A DNA stretch of 64,000 bases from an uncultured Eubacteriales bacterium. Its GTDB lineage: Bacteria > Bacillota > Clostridia > Oscillospirales > Oscillospiraceae. Below the pieces are notes generated by a model. It saw nothing but the letters and a program-made list of their open reading frames with translations, made no database searches and was not told where the DNA came from. Below are positions 51,002-59,649 of the stretch, one piece after another. Positions within the stretch are counted from its first letter, which is position 1, and every line of letters begins with the position of its first letter. The stretch lies in contig CAKTLJ010000006.1 of NCBI GenBank assembly GCA_934572535.1, forward strand, positions 1 to 64,000, written 5' to 3'. Made by a program: the position numbers and the translations under genes.

Positions 51002-51319
51002 ATGTCTGAAAAAGAAAAGATGAACCTGGATGTAAACGCAGAAGAGACCAAAACTCCGGCAGCGAAGGAACCCAAGTCCGCTAAGCCCAAGAAGGAAAAG
51101 TCCAAGGACAAGAAACCCGGCTTTGGCAAGCGTGTGGCTCGCTTCTTCCGCGAACTGAAGGCGGAGCTGAAGAAGGTCGCCTGGCCTTCCAAGGCGGATA
51201 CCATGAAGAAGACCGGTATCGTCATTGTCTGCGTCATCATCGTAGGCATCATCGTCTGGATCTTCGATGGCATTGCCAGCGCCGTCATCGACGCTCTTCT
51301 CTCTCTCTTTGGCCACTAA
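51002..51319 (+). CDS. secE: Preprotein translocase subunit SecE
   Basis: SecE clamps the SecYG protein-export channel. The 105-residue protein has a long Lys/Glu-rich N-terminal extension (about 1-45), the conserved amphipathic helix FFRELKAELKKVAWPSK, and one membrane helix (about 72-92). AAAGGGTGG precedes the ATG. Confidence 0.95.
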   Translation: MSEKEKMNLDVNAEETKTPAAKEPKSAKPKKEKSKDKKPGFGKRVARFFRELKAELKKVAWPSKADTMKKTGIVIVCVIIVGIIVWIFDGIASAVIDALLSLFGH

Positions 51320-51338
51320 CGGATGAAGGTGGATCAAT

Positions 51339-51857
51339 ATGGCTGAAGACGCAAAATGGTATGTGGCTCACACCTATTCCGGTTATGAAAACACCGTAAA
51401 AGCCACCATTGAAAAGGCCGTGGAAAACCGCAACATGGGCGACCTCATCCTCGGGGTCAACATTCCCATGGAGACCGTGACCGAGATCACCGACTCCGGT
51501 ACCAAGACCGTGGAACGCAAGGTGTTCCCCGGCTATGTGCTGGTGAAGATGATCATGACGGACGAGACCTGGCATCTGGTGCGCAACGTGCGCGGCGTGA
51601 CGGGCTTCGTCGGGTCCGGCAACAAGCCCATTCCCCTGACGGACGACGAGATCGCCGCCATGGGCGTGGAGAAGCGGGAGGTCCTGGTGACCTACGAAGT
51701 CGGCGATAACGTCCGCATCACGGACGGCGCACTGGAATCCTTCCTCGGTACGGTGGAAGAGATCGACATGGAGCGCCAGAAGGTTCGGGTCGTTGTTTCC
51801 ATGTTCGGCCGCGAAACTCCGGTCGAACTGGATCTGGATCAGATCGAATCCATCTGA
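51339..51857 (+). CDS. nusG: Transcription termination/antitermination protein NusG
   Basis: A 172-residue NusG with the NGN domain (WYVAHTYSGYENTVKATIEK and KVFPGYVLVKM, then VRNVRGVTGFVG) and the C-terminal KOW domain (GDNVRITDGALESFLGTVEE). It couples RNA polymerase with ribosome or pause sites. It follows secE by 19 bases. Confidence 0.97.
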   Translation: MAEDAKWYVAHTYSGYENTVKATIEKAVENRNMGDLILGVNIPMETVTEITDSGTKTVERKVFPGYVLVKMIMTDETWHLVRNVRGVTGFVGSGNKPIPLTDDEIAAMGVEKREVLVTYEVGDNVRITDGALESFLGTVEEIDMERQKVRVVVSMFGRETPVELDLDQIESI

Positions 51858-51891
51858 TTCCCCTGATGTACTTTGCGCAGAAGGCGCAAAC

Positions 51892-51921
51892 GTGGGAGGA
51901 GTTGAAACTCCGTCCAACCAC
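51892..51921 (+). promoter_or_regulatory. rplK leader hairpin, possible L1 repressor site
   Basis: Inner stem GGAGT-TGAA-ACTCC (51898-51911) enclosed by GTGG (51892-51895) and CCAC (51918-51921). Comparable structures before rplK-rplA mimic the L1 site of 23S rRNA and allow L1 to repress the operon. Identification is by pattern and position. Confidence 0.55.
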
Positions 51922-51944
51922 ATTTTAAAATGGAGGTGCTCTAA

Positions 51945-52370
51945 GTGGCACAGAAAGTAACTGGTTACGTAAAACTGCAAATTCCCGCCGGTAAGGCAAC
52001 TCCGGCTCCCCCCGTTGGCCCCGCTCTGGGTCAGCACGGCGTGAACATCGCCGCATTCACCAAGGAATTCAACGAGCGCACCAAGAACGATGCTGGCCTC
52101 ATCATCCCCGTGGTCATCACTGTTTATGCTGACCGCTCCTTCACCTTTATTACCAAGACTCCCCCCGCAGCCGTCCTGATCAAGAAGGCTTGCAACATCG
52201 AGTCCGGTTCCGGTGTCCCCAACAAGGACAAGGTCGCTACCATCAGCAAGGAAGACGTTCGTAAGATCGCCGAAACCAAGATGCGCGACCTGAACGCAGC
52301 AACCGTTGAGGCTGCTATGAGCATGATCGCTGGTACCGCACGCTCCATGGGCGTTGTCGTCGGCGAGTAA
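51945..52370 (+). CDS. rplK: 50S ribosomal protein L11
   Basis: A 141-residue L11 with the conserved [20 protein letters not shown] and the RNA-binding C-terminal domain. Start is GTG at 51945 behind TGGAGGTG. First gene after nusG in the ribosomal block. Confidence 0.97.
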   Translation: MAQKVTGYVKLQIPAGKATPAPPVGPALGQHGVNIAAFTKEFNERTKNDAGLIIPVVITVYADRSFTFITKTPPAAVLIKKACNIESGSGVPNKDKVATISKEDVRKIAETKMRDLNAATVEAAMSMIAGTARSMGVVVGE

Positions 52371-52388
52371 GGCAGGAGGGTTAGAGAT

Positions 52389-53081
52389 ATGTTTAGAGGT
52401 AAGAAATATCAGGACAGCGCAAAGCAGATCGACAAGGCAACTCTGTATGACACCGCAGAGGCTATGGATCTGATTGTCAAGACCGCTCCCGCCAAGTTCG
52501 ATGAGACTGTTGAGCTGCACGTCAAGCTGGGCGTTGACTCCCGTCACGCTGACCAGCAGGTCCGCGGCGCGATCGTCCTGCCCCACGGCACCGGCAAGGT
52601 GCCCCGCGTTCTGGTCTTCGCCAAGGGTGACAAGGCCGACGCCGCAAAGGAAGCCGGCGCAGATTACGTCGGCGAGATGGATCTGGCGCAGAAGATCCAG
52701 CAGGAGAACTGGTTCGACTTCGACGTCGTCATCGCTTCCCCCGACATGATGAGCGTCGTCGGCCGTCTGGGTAAGGTCCTGGGCCCCAAGGGCCTGATGC
52801 CCTCCCCCAAGGCCGGTACCGTCACCCCCAACGTTGCCAACGCTGTCGCAGAGGCAAAGGCTGGTAAGGTCGAGTATCGTCTGGACAAGACCAACATCAT
52901 CCACTGCCCCATCGGCAAGGTCTCCTTTGGCGCTGAGAAGCTGACCGAGAACTTCAACACTCTGGTCGGCGCCATCATCAAGGCCAAGCCCGCTGCCGCC
53001 AAGGGCACCTATATCAAGAGCTGCGTCGTGGCCTCCACCATGGGCCCCGGCATCAAGGTCAACGGCGCTAAGCTGGGCTGA
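52389..53081 (+). CDS. rplA: 50S ribosomal protein L1
   Basis: A 230-residue L1 with the usual two domains; [19 protein letters not shown] and [20 protein letters not shown] are diagnostic. It follows rplK by 18 bases with GCAGGAGG upstream and may repress its own operon. Confidence 0.97.
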   Translation: MFRGKKYQDSAKQIDKATLYDTAEAMDLIVKTAPAKFDETVELHVKLGVDSRHADQQVRGAIVLPHGTGKVPRVLVFAKGDKADAAKEAGADYVGEMDLAQKIQQENWFDFDVVIASPDMMSVVGRLGKVLGPKGLMPSPKAGTVTPNVANAVAEAKAGKVEYRLDKTNIIHCPIGKVSFGAEKLTENFNTLVGAIIKAKPAAAKGTYIKSCVVASTMGPGIKVNGAKLG

Positions 53082-53115
53082 TCGGCTCCTGATTTTACAA
53101 AAAACTATCATTTTC

Positions 53116-53156
53116 CCGGAAAGGCGCTTGACAGCGCCTTTCCGGAATGATATACT
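53116..53156 (+). promoter_or_regulatory. rplJL promoter inside an inverted repeat
   Basis: TTGACA (53128-53133), 17 bp, TATACT (53151-53156). The -35 hexamer is exactly the loop of a perfect 12-bp inverted repeat (53116-53127 with 53134-53145). Confidence 0.82.
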
Positions 53157-53159
53157 ATC

Positions 53160-53285
53160 ACTCGTGTTCAAAGACAGTAGGCGCCCATAAGTCCTACCGA
53201 GAATGCAGTATAAGATCGTCTCTTTGTGCTGTTTTGCGTCTTTGAATGCGAGACAGCATTTTTCATATTCTGGAGGTGAAACACC
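53160..53285 (+). ncRNA. Ribosomal protein L10 leader with attenuator
   Basis: The leader contains AGACAGTAGGCGCC and AAGTCCTACCGAG, the pattern of L10 leaders that bind L10(L12)4 and control rplJL. Near its end an 11-bp stem with two G-U pairs (53227-53237 with 53248-53258) is followed by five T, a transcription attenuator. Confidence 0.85.
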
Positions 53286-53819
53286 ATGCCTAACGCAAAA
53301 GTTCTCTCTGAGAAGCAGGCTATCGTGGCTGAGCTGACTGAAAAGCTGAAGGGCGCTTCCGCAGGCGTTCTGGTGGACTACAAGGGCATCTCTGTTGCTG
53401 AGGATACCGCTCTGCGCGCCGAGTGCCGCACCAACGAGCTGGATTACGCCGTTGTCAAGAACACCCTGCTGCGCTTCGCCATCAAGGATTGCGGTCTGGA
53501 GGAAATGGACGAGGCCCTGAACGGCACCACTTCCCTGGCTCTGTCCAACGGCGATCCCATCGCTCCCATGCGCGTGATCAACAAGTTCGCCAAGCAGTTC
53601 AACGGCTCCAAGTTCGTCATCAAGGCCGGCTTTATGGACGGTAAGGTCCTGCCCCTGGAGGAGATCATGGCTCTGGCCGAACTGCCCGCCAAGGACGTCC
53701 TGCAGGCTCAGGTCCTGGGCACCATGCTGGCTCCCATCACCAGCCTGGCTATCGTCCTGAAGGCGATCGCCGAGGAGAAGGGCGGCTTCGTGGAAGCAGA
53801 GGCTCCCGCCGCCGAGTAA
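53286..53819 (+). CDS. rplJ: 50S ribosomal protein L10
   Basis: A 177-residue L10, base of the ribosomal stalk. Typical parts are VLVDYKGISVAEDTALRAEC, NTLLRFAI and the C-terminal helix that binds L12 dimers. TGGAGGTGA precedes the ATG. Expression is controlled by the L10 leader. Confidence 0.97.
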   Translation: MPNAKVLSEKQAIVAELTEKLKGASAGVLVDYKGISVAEDTALRAECRTNELDYAVVKNTLLRFAIKDCGLEEMDEALNGTTSLALSNGDPIAPMRVINKFAKQFNGSKFVIKAGFMDGKVLPLEEIMALAELPAKDVLQAQVLGTMLAPITSLAIVLKAIAEEKGGFVEAEAPAAE

Positions 53820-53880
53820 TTCCCCACACTGAAATCAAAATTACACAATTACACAACACATATTTTAGGAGGTAACTATC

Positions 53881-54252
53881 ATGGCTTCTGAGAAGATTAC
53901 TGCCCTCATCGAAGAGGTTAAGGCTCTGACCGTTCTGGAGCTGTCCGAGCTGGTTCACGCACTGGAGGACGAGTTCGGCGTTTCCGCTGCTGCTATGGCT
54001 GCTCCCGCTGCTGGCGGCGCTGCTCCCGCTGCTGAGGAGAAGACCGAGTTCGACGTCGTTCTGGAGAACTTCGGCGCTGAGAAGGTCAAGGTCATCAAGG
54101 CTGTCCGCGAGATCACCGGCCTGGGCCTGGCTGACGCCAAGGCTGTCGTCGAGGCTGCCCCCAAGGCTGTCAAGGAAGGCGTCTCCAAGGACGAGGCTGA
54201 GGAGCTGAAGAAGAAGCTGGAAGACGTCGGCGCAAAGGTCTCCCTGAAGTAA
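53881..54252 (+). CDS. rplL: 50S ribosomal protein L7/L12
   Basis: A 123-residue stalk protein with N-terminal dimerisation helices ([20 protein letters not shown]), an Ala-rich hinge (about 37-52) and the factor-binding domain ([20 protein letters not shown]). AGGAGGT lies six to seven bases before the ATG. Followed by a strong terminator. Confidence 0.97.
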   Translation: MASEKITALIEEVKALTVLELSELVHALEDEFGVSAAAMAAPAAGGAAPAAEEKTEFDVVLENFGAEKVKVIKAVREITGLGLADAKAVVEAAPKAVKEGVSKDEAEELKKKLEDVGAKVSLK

Positions 54253-54299
54253 TTCAGACCCCGCCTTTTTCCAAACGCTTCGGCTTACCGAGTGATATC

Positions 54300-54336
54300 C
54301 GCCCCCATGAAAACTTGGTTTTCATGGGGGCGTTTT
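54300..54336 (+). terminator. Intrinsic terminator after rplL
   Basis: Perfect 15-bp stem (54300-54314 with 54318-54332), three-base loop, then TTTT. Confidence 0.9.
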
Positions 54337-54355
54337 CTCTTGTCCGCAAGGGCGA

Positions 54356-54391
54356 AAAAACGTCACGCAACCGGCATTGCGTGACGTTTTT
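54356..54391. terminator. Terminator of the polC operon
   Basis: Perfect 15-bp stem (54356-54370 with 54377-54391) with A/T outer parts, directly after the polC stop on the minus strand; it also backs up the rplL terminator. Confidence 0.9.
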
Positions 54392-54396
54392 CGTCC

Positions 54397-57300
54397 TTAA
54401 AAGAGGGAGATCTGGCTGGTCTCCGGCATGGAGCCCAATGCCCCGGCGGCCCGGAGCTGGTCCACGTGAGTCTTGGAGACCTTGGGGCAGGCGGCCAGCA
54501 GCTCCTCCTGGGAGATAAAGTGGCGGCCCGCCCGGTTCTCCACGATGGAGATGGCTGCCGTCTCCCCCAGGCCGGGAATGGCGGTGAAGGGCGGCAGGAG
54601 GGAATTCTTCTCCTCGTCCATGACGAACTTGGTCGCGTCCGACCGATAGAGGTCGATGGTTTCAAAGGTAAAGCCCCGGAGGTAGAACTCGTAGCAGACC
54701 TCCAAGGTGACCATCATGTCCTCCTCCACGGCAGCGGCGTCCTTCTCCTTGGCGGCGATCTCCTTCATCTTCTGCTGGCAGACCTCCATCCCCCGGCACA
54801 TGCAGGTGGCGTCCAGGGCCTTGGCCCGGATGGAGAAGTAGGCCGAGTAGAAGGCCAAGGGGCGGTGGACCTTGTACCAGGCGATGCGGAAGGCCATCAT
54901 GACGTAGGCCACGGCGTGGGCCTTGGGGAAGAGGTAGCCGATCTTGGCCAGGGACTCGATGTACCAGTCGGGGACGTTGCTGGCCCGCATGGCCTCCTCC
55001 CAGCCCTCGTTGAAGCCGTTCTTCTTGACCTTGCCCTTGCGGACGGCCTCCATGATGTCGAAGGCCATCTTCGGCTCCACCCCCATTTCCATCAGGTAGA
55101 GCATGATGTCGTCGCGGCAGCCCACGGTGGAGTCAACGTCGGCGGTGCCCGAGAGGATCAGGTCGCGGGCATTGCCCAGCCACACGTCGGTGCCGTGGGA
55201 GAAGCCCGACAGCCGGACCAGGGTGTTGAACTTCTCCGGCTGGGTGTCCATGAGCATCTGCCGGGTGAACTTGGTGTTGAACTCCGGCACGGCCACGGCC
55301 CCCGTGGGACCCAGGACGGGGTCCTCCTCATAGCCCAGGGGGGCGGAGTTGATGAAGATCTTCATGGTGTCCGCGTCGTCCAGGGGGATGGTCTGAGGAT
55401 CGATGCCGGTGAGGTCCTGCATCATGCGGATCATGGTCGGGTCATCGTGCCCCAGCATGTCCAGCTTCAGGAGGTTGTCCTCCATCTTGTGGTAGTCGAA
55501 GTGGGTGGTGATGATGTCCGTCCCCGTGTCGTCAGCCGGGTGCTGGACGGGGCAGAAATCGTAGATCTCCTTGTCCTGGGGAATGACCACCATGCCGCCG
55601 GGGTGCTGGCCGGTGGTCCGGCGGACCCCGGTGCAGCCCAGGGTCAGGCGGTTCTCCTCGGCCTTGGTCACGTGGAGGCCGCGGGCCGCCAGGTATTTCT
55701 TCACATAGCCATAGGCGGTCTTCTCGGCCACGGTGCCGATGGTCCCGGCCCGGAAGACGTGGCTCTCGCCAAAGAGCTCGAAGGTGTACCGGTGGGCGTT
55801 GGCCTGGTACTCACCGGAAAAGTTCAGGTCGATATCGGGGACCTTCTTGCCGCCGTAGCCCAGGAAGGTCTCGAAGGGGATGTCAAAGCCGTCCTTGACG
55901 TACTTGGTGCCGCAGACGGGACACCAGCCGTCGGGCATGTCCGCGCCGCAGCCGTGCCCCGCCCCGGCCTCGAAGTCGGCGTGCTTGCAGTTGGGGCAGC
56001 GGTAGTGGGGCGGCAGGGAGTTGACCTCGGTGATGCCCGAGAGGAAGGCCACGATGGAGGAGCCCACGGAGCCGCGGGAGCCAACCAGGTAGCCGTGCTC
56101 CAGGGAGTTCTGCACCAGCTTCTGCGCGGACATGTAGATGACGTCGTACTTTCGCTCGATGATGCCGGGCAGCTCCAGCTGGATGCGGTCCTTTACGATC
56201 TGGGGCGGGTCCTCGCCGTACAGCTCGTGGGCCTTGCCCCACACCAGGTCGTAGAGCTCCTTGTCGGAGTTTTCCAGCTTGGGGGCAAACAGGCCGTCGG
56301 GCAGGGGTTTGACCTCGTCGCACCAGGAGGCCACCAGCTGCGTGTTGGTCACCACCACCTCGTAGGCCTTCTCTTCGCCCAGGTAGGCAAACTCCTCCAA
56401 CATCTCCTCCGTGGTGCGCAAGTAGAGGGGGTTGGGCGCGTCAGCGTCGTCAAAGCCCTTGGTGTCCAGGAGGACGTGGCGATAGGCCTCGTCCTCGGGG
56501 TCCAGGAAGTGAACGTCGCCGGTGGCGCAGACCGGCTTGCCCAGCTCCTCCCCCAAGCGGACCACCATGCGGTTCCACTGGCGGATCTGCTCCCAGTCCC
56601 GGGCGATGGACTTGCCGTTCTTGTCGGGCCGGAGCATGAAGGCGTTGTTGGACAGGGGCTGGATCTCCAAATAGTCATACCAGGCGGCAATGCGGCAAAG
56701 CTCCTCCCAGTCCTTCCCCCGGACGATGGCCTGATACAGCTCACCGGCCTCGCAGGCGGAGCCGAGGATCAGGCCCTCTCGGTTGGCGTTGATCTCGCTC
56801 TTGGGCATGATGGGAAAGCGCTTGAAGTATTGCAGGTGGCTCAGGGAGATGAGCTTATAGAGGTTGCGCAGGCCGGTCTGGTTCCTGGCCAGGACGATCA
56901 GGTGCTTGGGCATCCGCTTGGCCTTGCCCAGCGAGCTGGTCTTGGAGAGGTTGGCGTTGACCTGCTGGAGCTTGTCCACGCCCCGGTCCCGGAGCATCTG
57001 GATGAAGGGCACCAGCATATGGCCCACCATGGCCGCGTCGTCAGAGGCCCGGTGATGGTTGAAGTCGGGCAGGTTCAGGTGGCGGCAGACGACGTCCAGC
57101 TTGTACTTGCCCAGCTCAGGCAGAAGGTTCTGGGCCAGGGGCAGGGTGTCCAGATAGGTGGGGGTAAAGGGGATATTGCAGCGCTGGCAGCCCTCCCGCA
57201 CAAAGCCGATGTCGAACTCGGCGTTGTGGGCGGCGAGGGGCCGTCCATCCACAAAGTCCAAAAAGGCCCGGATGGCCTCCTCCTGGCTGGGCGCGCCGAT

Positions 57301-58590
57301 GAGCATATCGTCGGTGATGCCGGTGAGCTGGATGATGTTGGGAGGCAGGGGGCGCTGGGGATCCACGAAGGTCTGGAACCTCTCCTTGACCTCTCCCCCC
57401 TCCAGGACCACCGCGCCGATCTCCGTGATCAGGTCGGTCTTTTTGTTCAGGCCGGTGGTCTCCAGGTCGAAGCAGACCATGGGTCCGTCCAGATCCTGGT
57501 CCTGGCTCCCCCGGACGGTCAGCTTCTCGTCCACGTCGTTGATGTAATAGGCCTCGGTGCCCAGGAGGGCCTTGATCTTTCCGTTGGCAGCGCTCCAGGC
57601 GTCGGGGAAGGACTGGGCCACGCCATGGTCGGTGATGGCAATGGCGGGGTGGCCCCAGGAGATGGCCCGCTTCACCGCATCCTTGGTGTCGGTCAGGGCG
57701 TCCATCAGGGACATGCGGGTGTGGAGGTGAAGCTCCACCCGCTTTTCCGGGGCGTTGTCCTTCTTCCCCTTCTTCTCCGCCGTCTCGATGATCATGGGTT
57801 CCAGGACCATGTCGTTGTCGAAGCGGTTCAGATTCAGGCGGCCGGAGATCTTCAGGTGCTGCCCGGTCTTCACCCCGTTGACGATGGGCAGGCCCTCGTT
57901 TCCGGGCATGAAGCCGCTGACCCGGATGGAGGAGGTGTAGTCGGTGACGTCAAAGCTGATGACCCAGGCGTTGCGCTTTTTCAGCTCCCGGTGCTCGACG
58001 GCGAAGACGTCGCCCTCCACCACCACCACGCCCATGTCCAGCTCCAGGGTGTTCATGGGGATCGGCTTCTTCTTGATCTGGCGGCTGCCAAAGATGCGGT
58101 TGGCCGAGAAGGCCCGCTCCGCCTCGTGGGCGGCCATGGCCTCCTTCATGGCCTTCTGCCGAAGGGCCTCGGTCTGCTGGAAGATGTGCGCCTGCTCGTC
58201 GCTCGGCGGCGCAGACGGGACCGGCGGCGCGTCGGGCGGCGGCGCGTCGTCAAAGACGAAGGGCGGTTCCTCCGGCGGCGCGTCGTCAAAGACAAAGGGC
58301 GGCTCCTCCTCCGGCTCCGCCAGCGCCTGGGCGCAGCACACGGCAGGCTCCGGGGAGAGCGGGCGCAGCACCGCCTGGTTCAGGCGATAGAGCCGGACCA
58401 GGTCGGCCTCCACCCGCTGCAAGAGCGCCGGGTCAGGAGGCGTGGGGCAGAGCAGCTGGGCCTCTATGGTGCGGGCGGTGCTGTCCATCACCGCCCCGGT
58501 GACCAGCCATGGCTCCAGGACCGCATACAGGGCCGGGTCAGGCTGGTAGGGAGAAAAGAGTTCAAAAAAGGGCAGGTTTTTCTCTGGCAT
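54397..58590 (-). CDS. polC: DNA polymerase III, PolC type
   Basis: The replicative polymerase of Firmicutes, 1397 residues. Order: variable N-terminal domain (about 1-165, with a tandem repeat), OB fold (about 170-255), PHP domain split by a DEDDh proofreading exonuclease (MVCFDLETTGLNKKTDLITE near 375), then the PolC palm with PDIDLNFSGEYQANAHRY, the zinc-finger-like CPNCKHADFE and CPVCGTKY motifs, and the HhH and tail regions. It is the last gene of the frr-uppS-cdsA-dxr-rseP-ispG-polC cluster. The start ATG has AAGGAAGGAA upstream. Confidence 0.97.
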   Translation of the reverse strand: MPEKNLPFFELFSPYQPDPALYAVLEPWLVTGAVMDSTARTIEAQLLCPTPPDPALLQRVEADLVRLYRLNQAVLRPLSPEPAVCCAQALAEPEEEPPFVFDDAPPEEPPFVFDDAPPPDAPPVPSAPPSDEQAHIFQQTEALRQKAMKEAMAAHEAERAFSANRIFGSRQIKKKPIPMNTLELDMGVVVVEGDVFAVEHRELKKRNAWVISFDVTDYTSSIRVSGFMPGNEGLPIVNGVKTGQHLKISGRLNLNRFDNDMVLEPMIIETAEKKGKKDNAPEKRVELHLHTRMSLMDALTDTKDAVKRAISWGHPAIAITDHGVAQSFPDAWSAANGKIKALLGTEAYYINDVDEKLTVRGSQDQDLDGPMVCFDLETTGLNKKTDLITEIGAVVLEGGEVKERFQTFVDPQRPLPPNIIQLTGITDDMLIGAPSQEEAIRAFLDFVDGRPLAAHNAEFDIGFVREGCQRCNIPFTPTYLDTLPLAQNLLPELGKYKLDVVCRHLNLPDFNHHRASDDAAMVGHMLVPFIQMLRDRGVDKLQQVNANLSKTSSLGKAKRMPKHLIVLARNQTGLRNLYKLISLSHLQYFKRFPIMPKSEINANREGLILGSACEAGELYQAIVRGKDWEELCRIAAWYDYLEIQPLSNNAFMLRPDKNGKSIARDWEQIRQWNRMVVRLGEELGKPVCATGDVHFLDPEDEAYRHVLLDTKGFDDADAPNPLYLRTTEEMLEEFAYLGEEKAYEVVVTNTQLVASWCDEVKPLPDGLFAPKLENSDKELYDLVWGKAHELYGEDPPQIVKDRIQLELPGIIERKYDVIYMSAQKLVQNSLEHGYLVGSRGSVGSSIVAFLSGITEVNSLPPHYRCPNCKHADFEAGAGHGCGADMPDGWCPVCGTKYVKDGFDIPFETFLGYGGKKVPDIDLNFSGEYQANAHRYTFELFGESHVFRAGTIGTVAEKTAYGYVKKYLAARGLHVTKAEENRLTLGCTGVRRTTGQHPGGMVVIPQDKEIYDFCPVQHPADDTGTDIITTHFDYHKMEDNLLKLDMLGHDDPTMIRMMQDLTGIDPQTIPLDDADTMKIFINSAPLGYEEDPVLGPTGAVAVPEFNTKFTRQMLMDTQPEKFNTLVRLSGFSHGTDVWLGNARDLILSGTADVDSTVGCRDDIMLYLMEMGVEPKMAFDIMEAVRKGKVKKNGFNEGWEEAMRASNVPDWYIESLAKIGYLFPKAHAVAYVMMAFRIAWYKVHRPLAFYSAYFSIRAKALDATCMCRGMEVCQQKMKEIAAKEKDAAAVEEDMMVTLEVCYEFYLRGFTFETIDLYRSDATKFVMDEEKNSLLPPFTAIPGLGETAAISIVENRAGRHFISQEELLAACPKVSKTHVDQLRAAGALGSMPETSQISLF
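58237..58308 (-). repeat. Two 36-bp in-frame repeats in polC
   Basis: Codes for the 12-residue unit EEPPFVFDDAPP twice in succession (residues 95-118), an acidic/proline segment in the disordered N-terminal region of PolC. Confidence 0.85.
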
Positions 58591-58605
58591 GGGTGGTTCC
58601 TTCCT

Positions 58606-59646
58606 TTAAGGTATCTCGTCGATCAGGGCCATCAGCTCGTCCAGCAGGTCCTCCTGCGGGACCTTTTTCAGCACCTGGCCGTGGCGGAAGAGCATCCCGA
58701 AGCCGTTGCCCCCGGCAATGCCCACGTCAGCGGCGGAGGCCTCGCCGGGGCCATTGACCACGCAGCCCATGACCGCCACGGTGATGGGCTTCTTCACGTC
58801 CTTCAGCCGCTCCTCCACCGCCTTGGCCAGGGGGATCAGGTCGATCTTCGTGCGGCCGCAGGTGGGGCAGGCGATCAGGTCGGGGCCGTCCTTCCGGAGG
58901 CCCACCGCCTTGAGGATGTCCTTGGCGGCATAGATCTCCTCCACCGGGTCGGCGGTCAGGGTGACCCGCAGGGTGTCGCCGATGCCCAGGGCCAGCAGGC
59001 CGCCGATGCCGACGGCGGATTTCAGCGTCCCCATGCGGGTGGTCCCGGCCTCGGTGACGCCCAGGTGGAGGGGATAGTCCGACTGCTGGCTCATCAGCTG
59101 ATAGGCCTGCATGGTGATGGGCACGTGGGAGGCTTTCAGGGAGACGCAGATATCGTCGAAGTCATAGCGGTTGAGCAGGGCGATGTGGCCGAAGGCCGAG
59201 TCCACCATGGCCTGGGGCGTGACCCCGCCGTACTTGGCCAGCAGGGGCTTCTCCAGGGAGCCGCCGTTGACTCCGATGCGGATGGGGATGTTCTTTCGGG
59301 CGCAGGCGTTGGCCACAGCCCGCACCCGCTCCGGTTCCCCGATGTTGCCGGGGTTGATGCGGACCTTGTCCGCCCCGACCTCGATGCACTCCAGGGCCAG
59401 CTTGTAGTTGAAGTGGATGTCCACCACCAGGGGCAGGTCGATCTGCTCCTTGATGGCCCCCACGGCCTTGGCCGCCGCCAGGTTGGGCACGGCCACCCGG
59501 ACGATTTGACACCCGGCGGCCGCCAGGCGGCGGATCTGGGCCACGGTGGCCTCCACGTCGTCGGTGGGGGTGTTGGTCATGGACTGGATGGAAACGGGGG
59601 CGCCCCCGCCAACGGGAACGCCGCCCACAAAAATTTTCTTTGTCAT
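58606..59646 (-). CDS. ispG: 4-hydroxy-3-methylbut-2-enyl diphosphate synthase
   Basis: IspG (GcpE) is the [4Fe-4S] enzyme making HMBPP in the MEP isoprenoid pathway. The TIM-barrel start is VSIQSMTNTPTDDVEATVAQ; the cluster ligands are in CPTCGRTKIDL and MGCVVNGPGEA. At 346 residues it is the short bacterial form. Reduced ferredoxin or flavodoxin would supply electrons. It lies between rseP and polC with short gaps. Confidence 0.96.
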   Translation of the reverse strand: MTKKIFVGGVPVGGGAPVSIQSMTNTPTDDVEATVAQIRRLAAAGCQIVRVAVPNLAAAKAVGAIKEQIDLPLVVDIHFNYKLALECIEVGADKVRINPGNIGEPERVRAVANACARKNIPIRIGVNGGSLEKPLLAKYGGVTPQAMVDSAFGHIALLNRYDFDDICVSLKASHVPITMQAYQLMSQQSDYPLHLGVTEAGTTRMGTLKSAVGIGGLLALGIGDTLRVTLTADPVEEIYAAKDILKAVGLRKDGPDLIACPTCGRTKIDLIPLAKAVEERLKDVKKPITVAVMGCVVNGPGEASAADVGIAGGNGFGMLFRHGQVLKKVPQEDLLDELMALIDEIP

Positions 59647-59649
59647 ACG

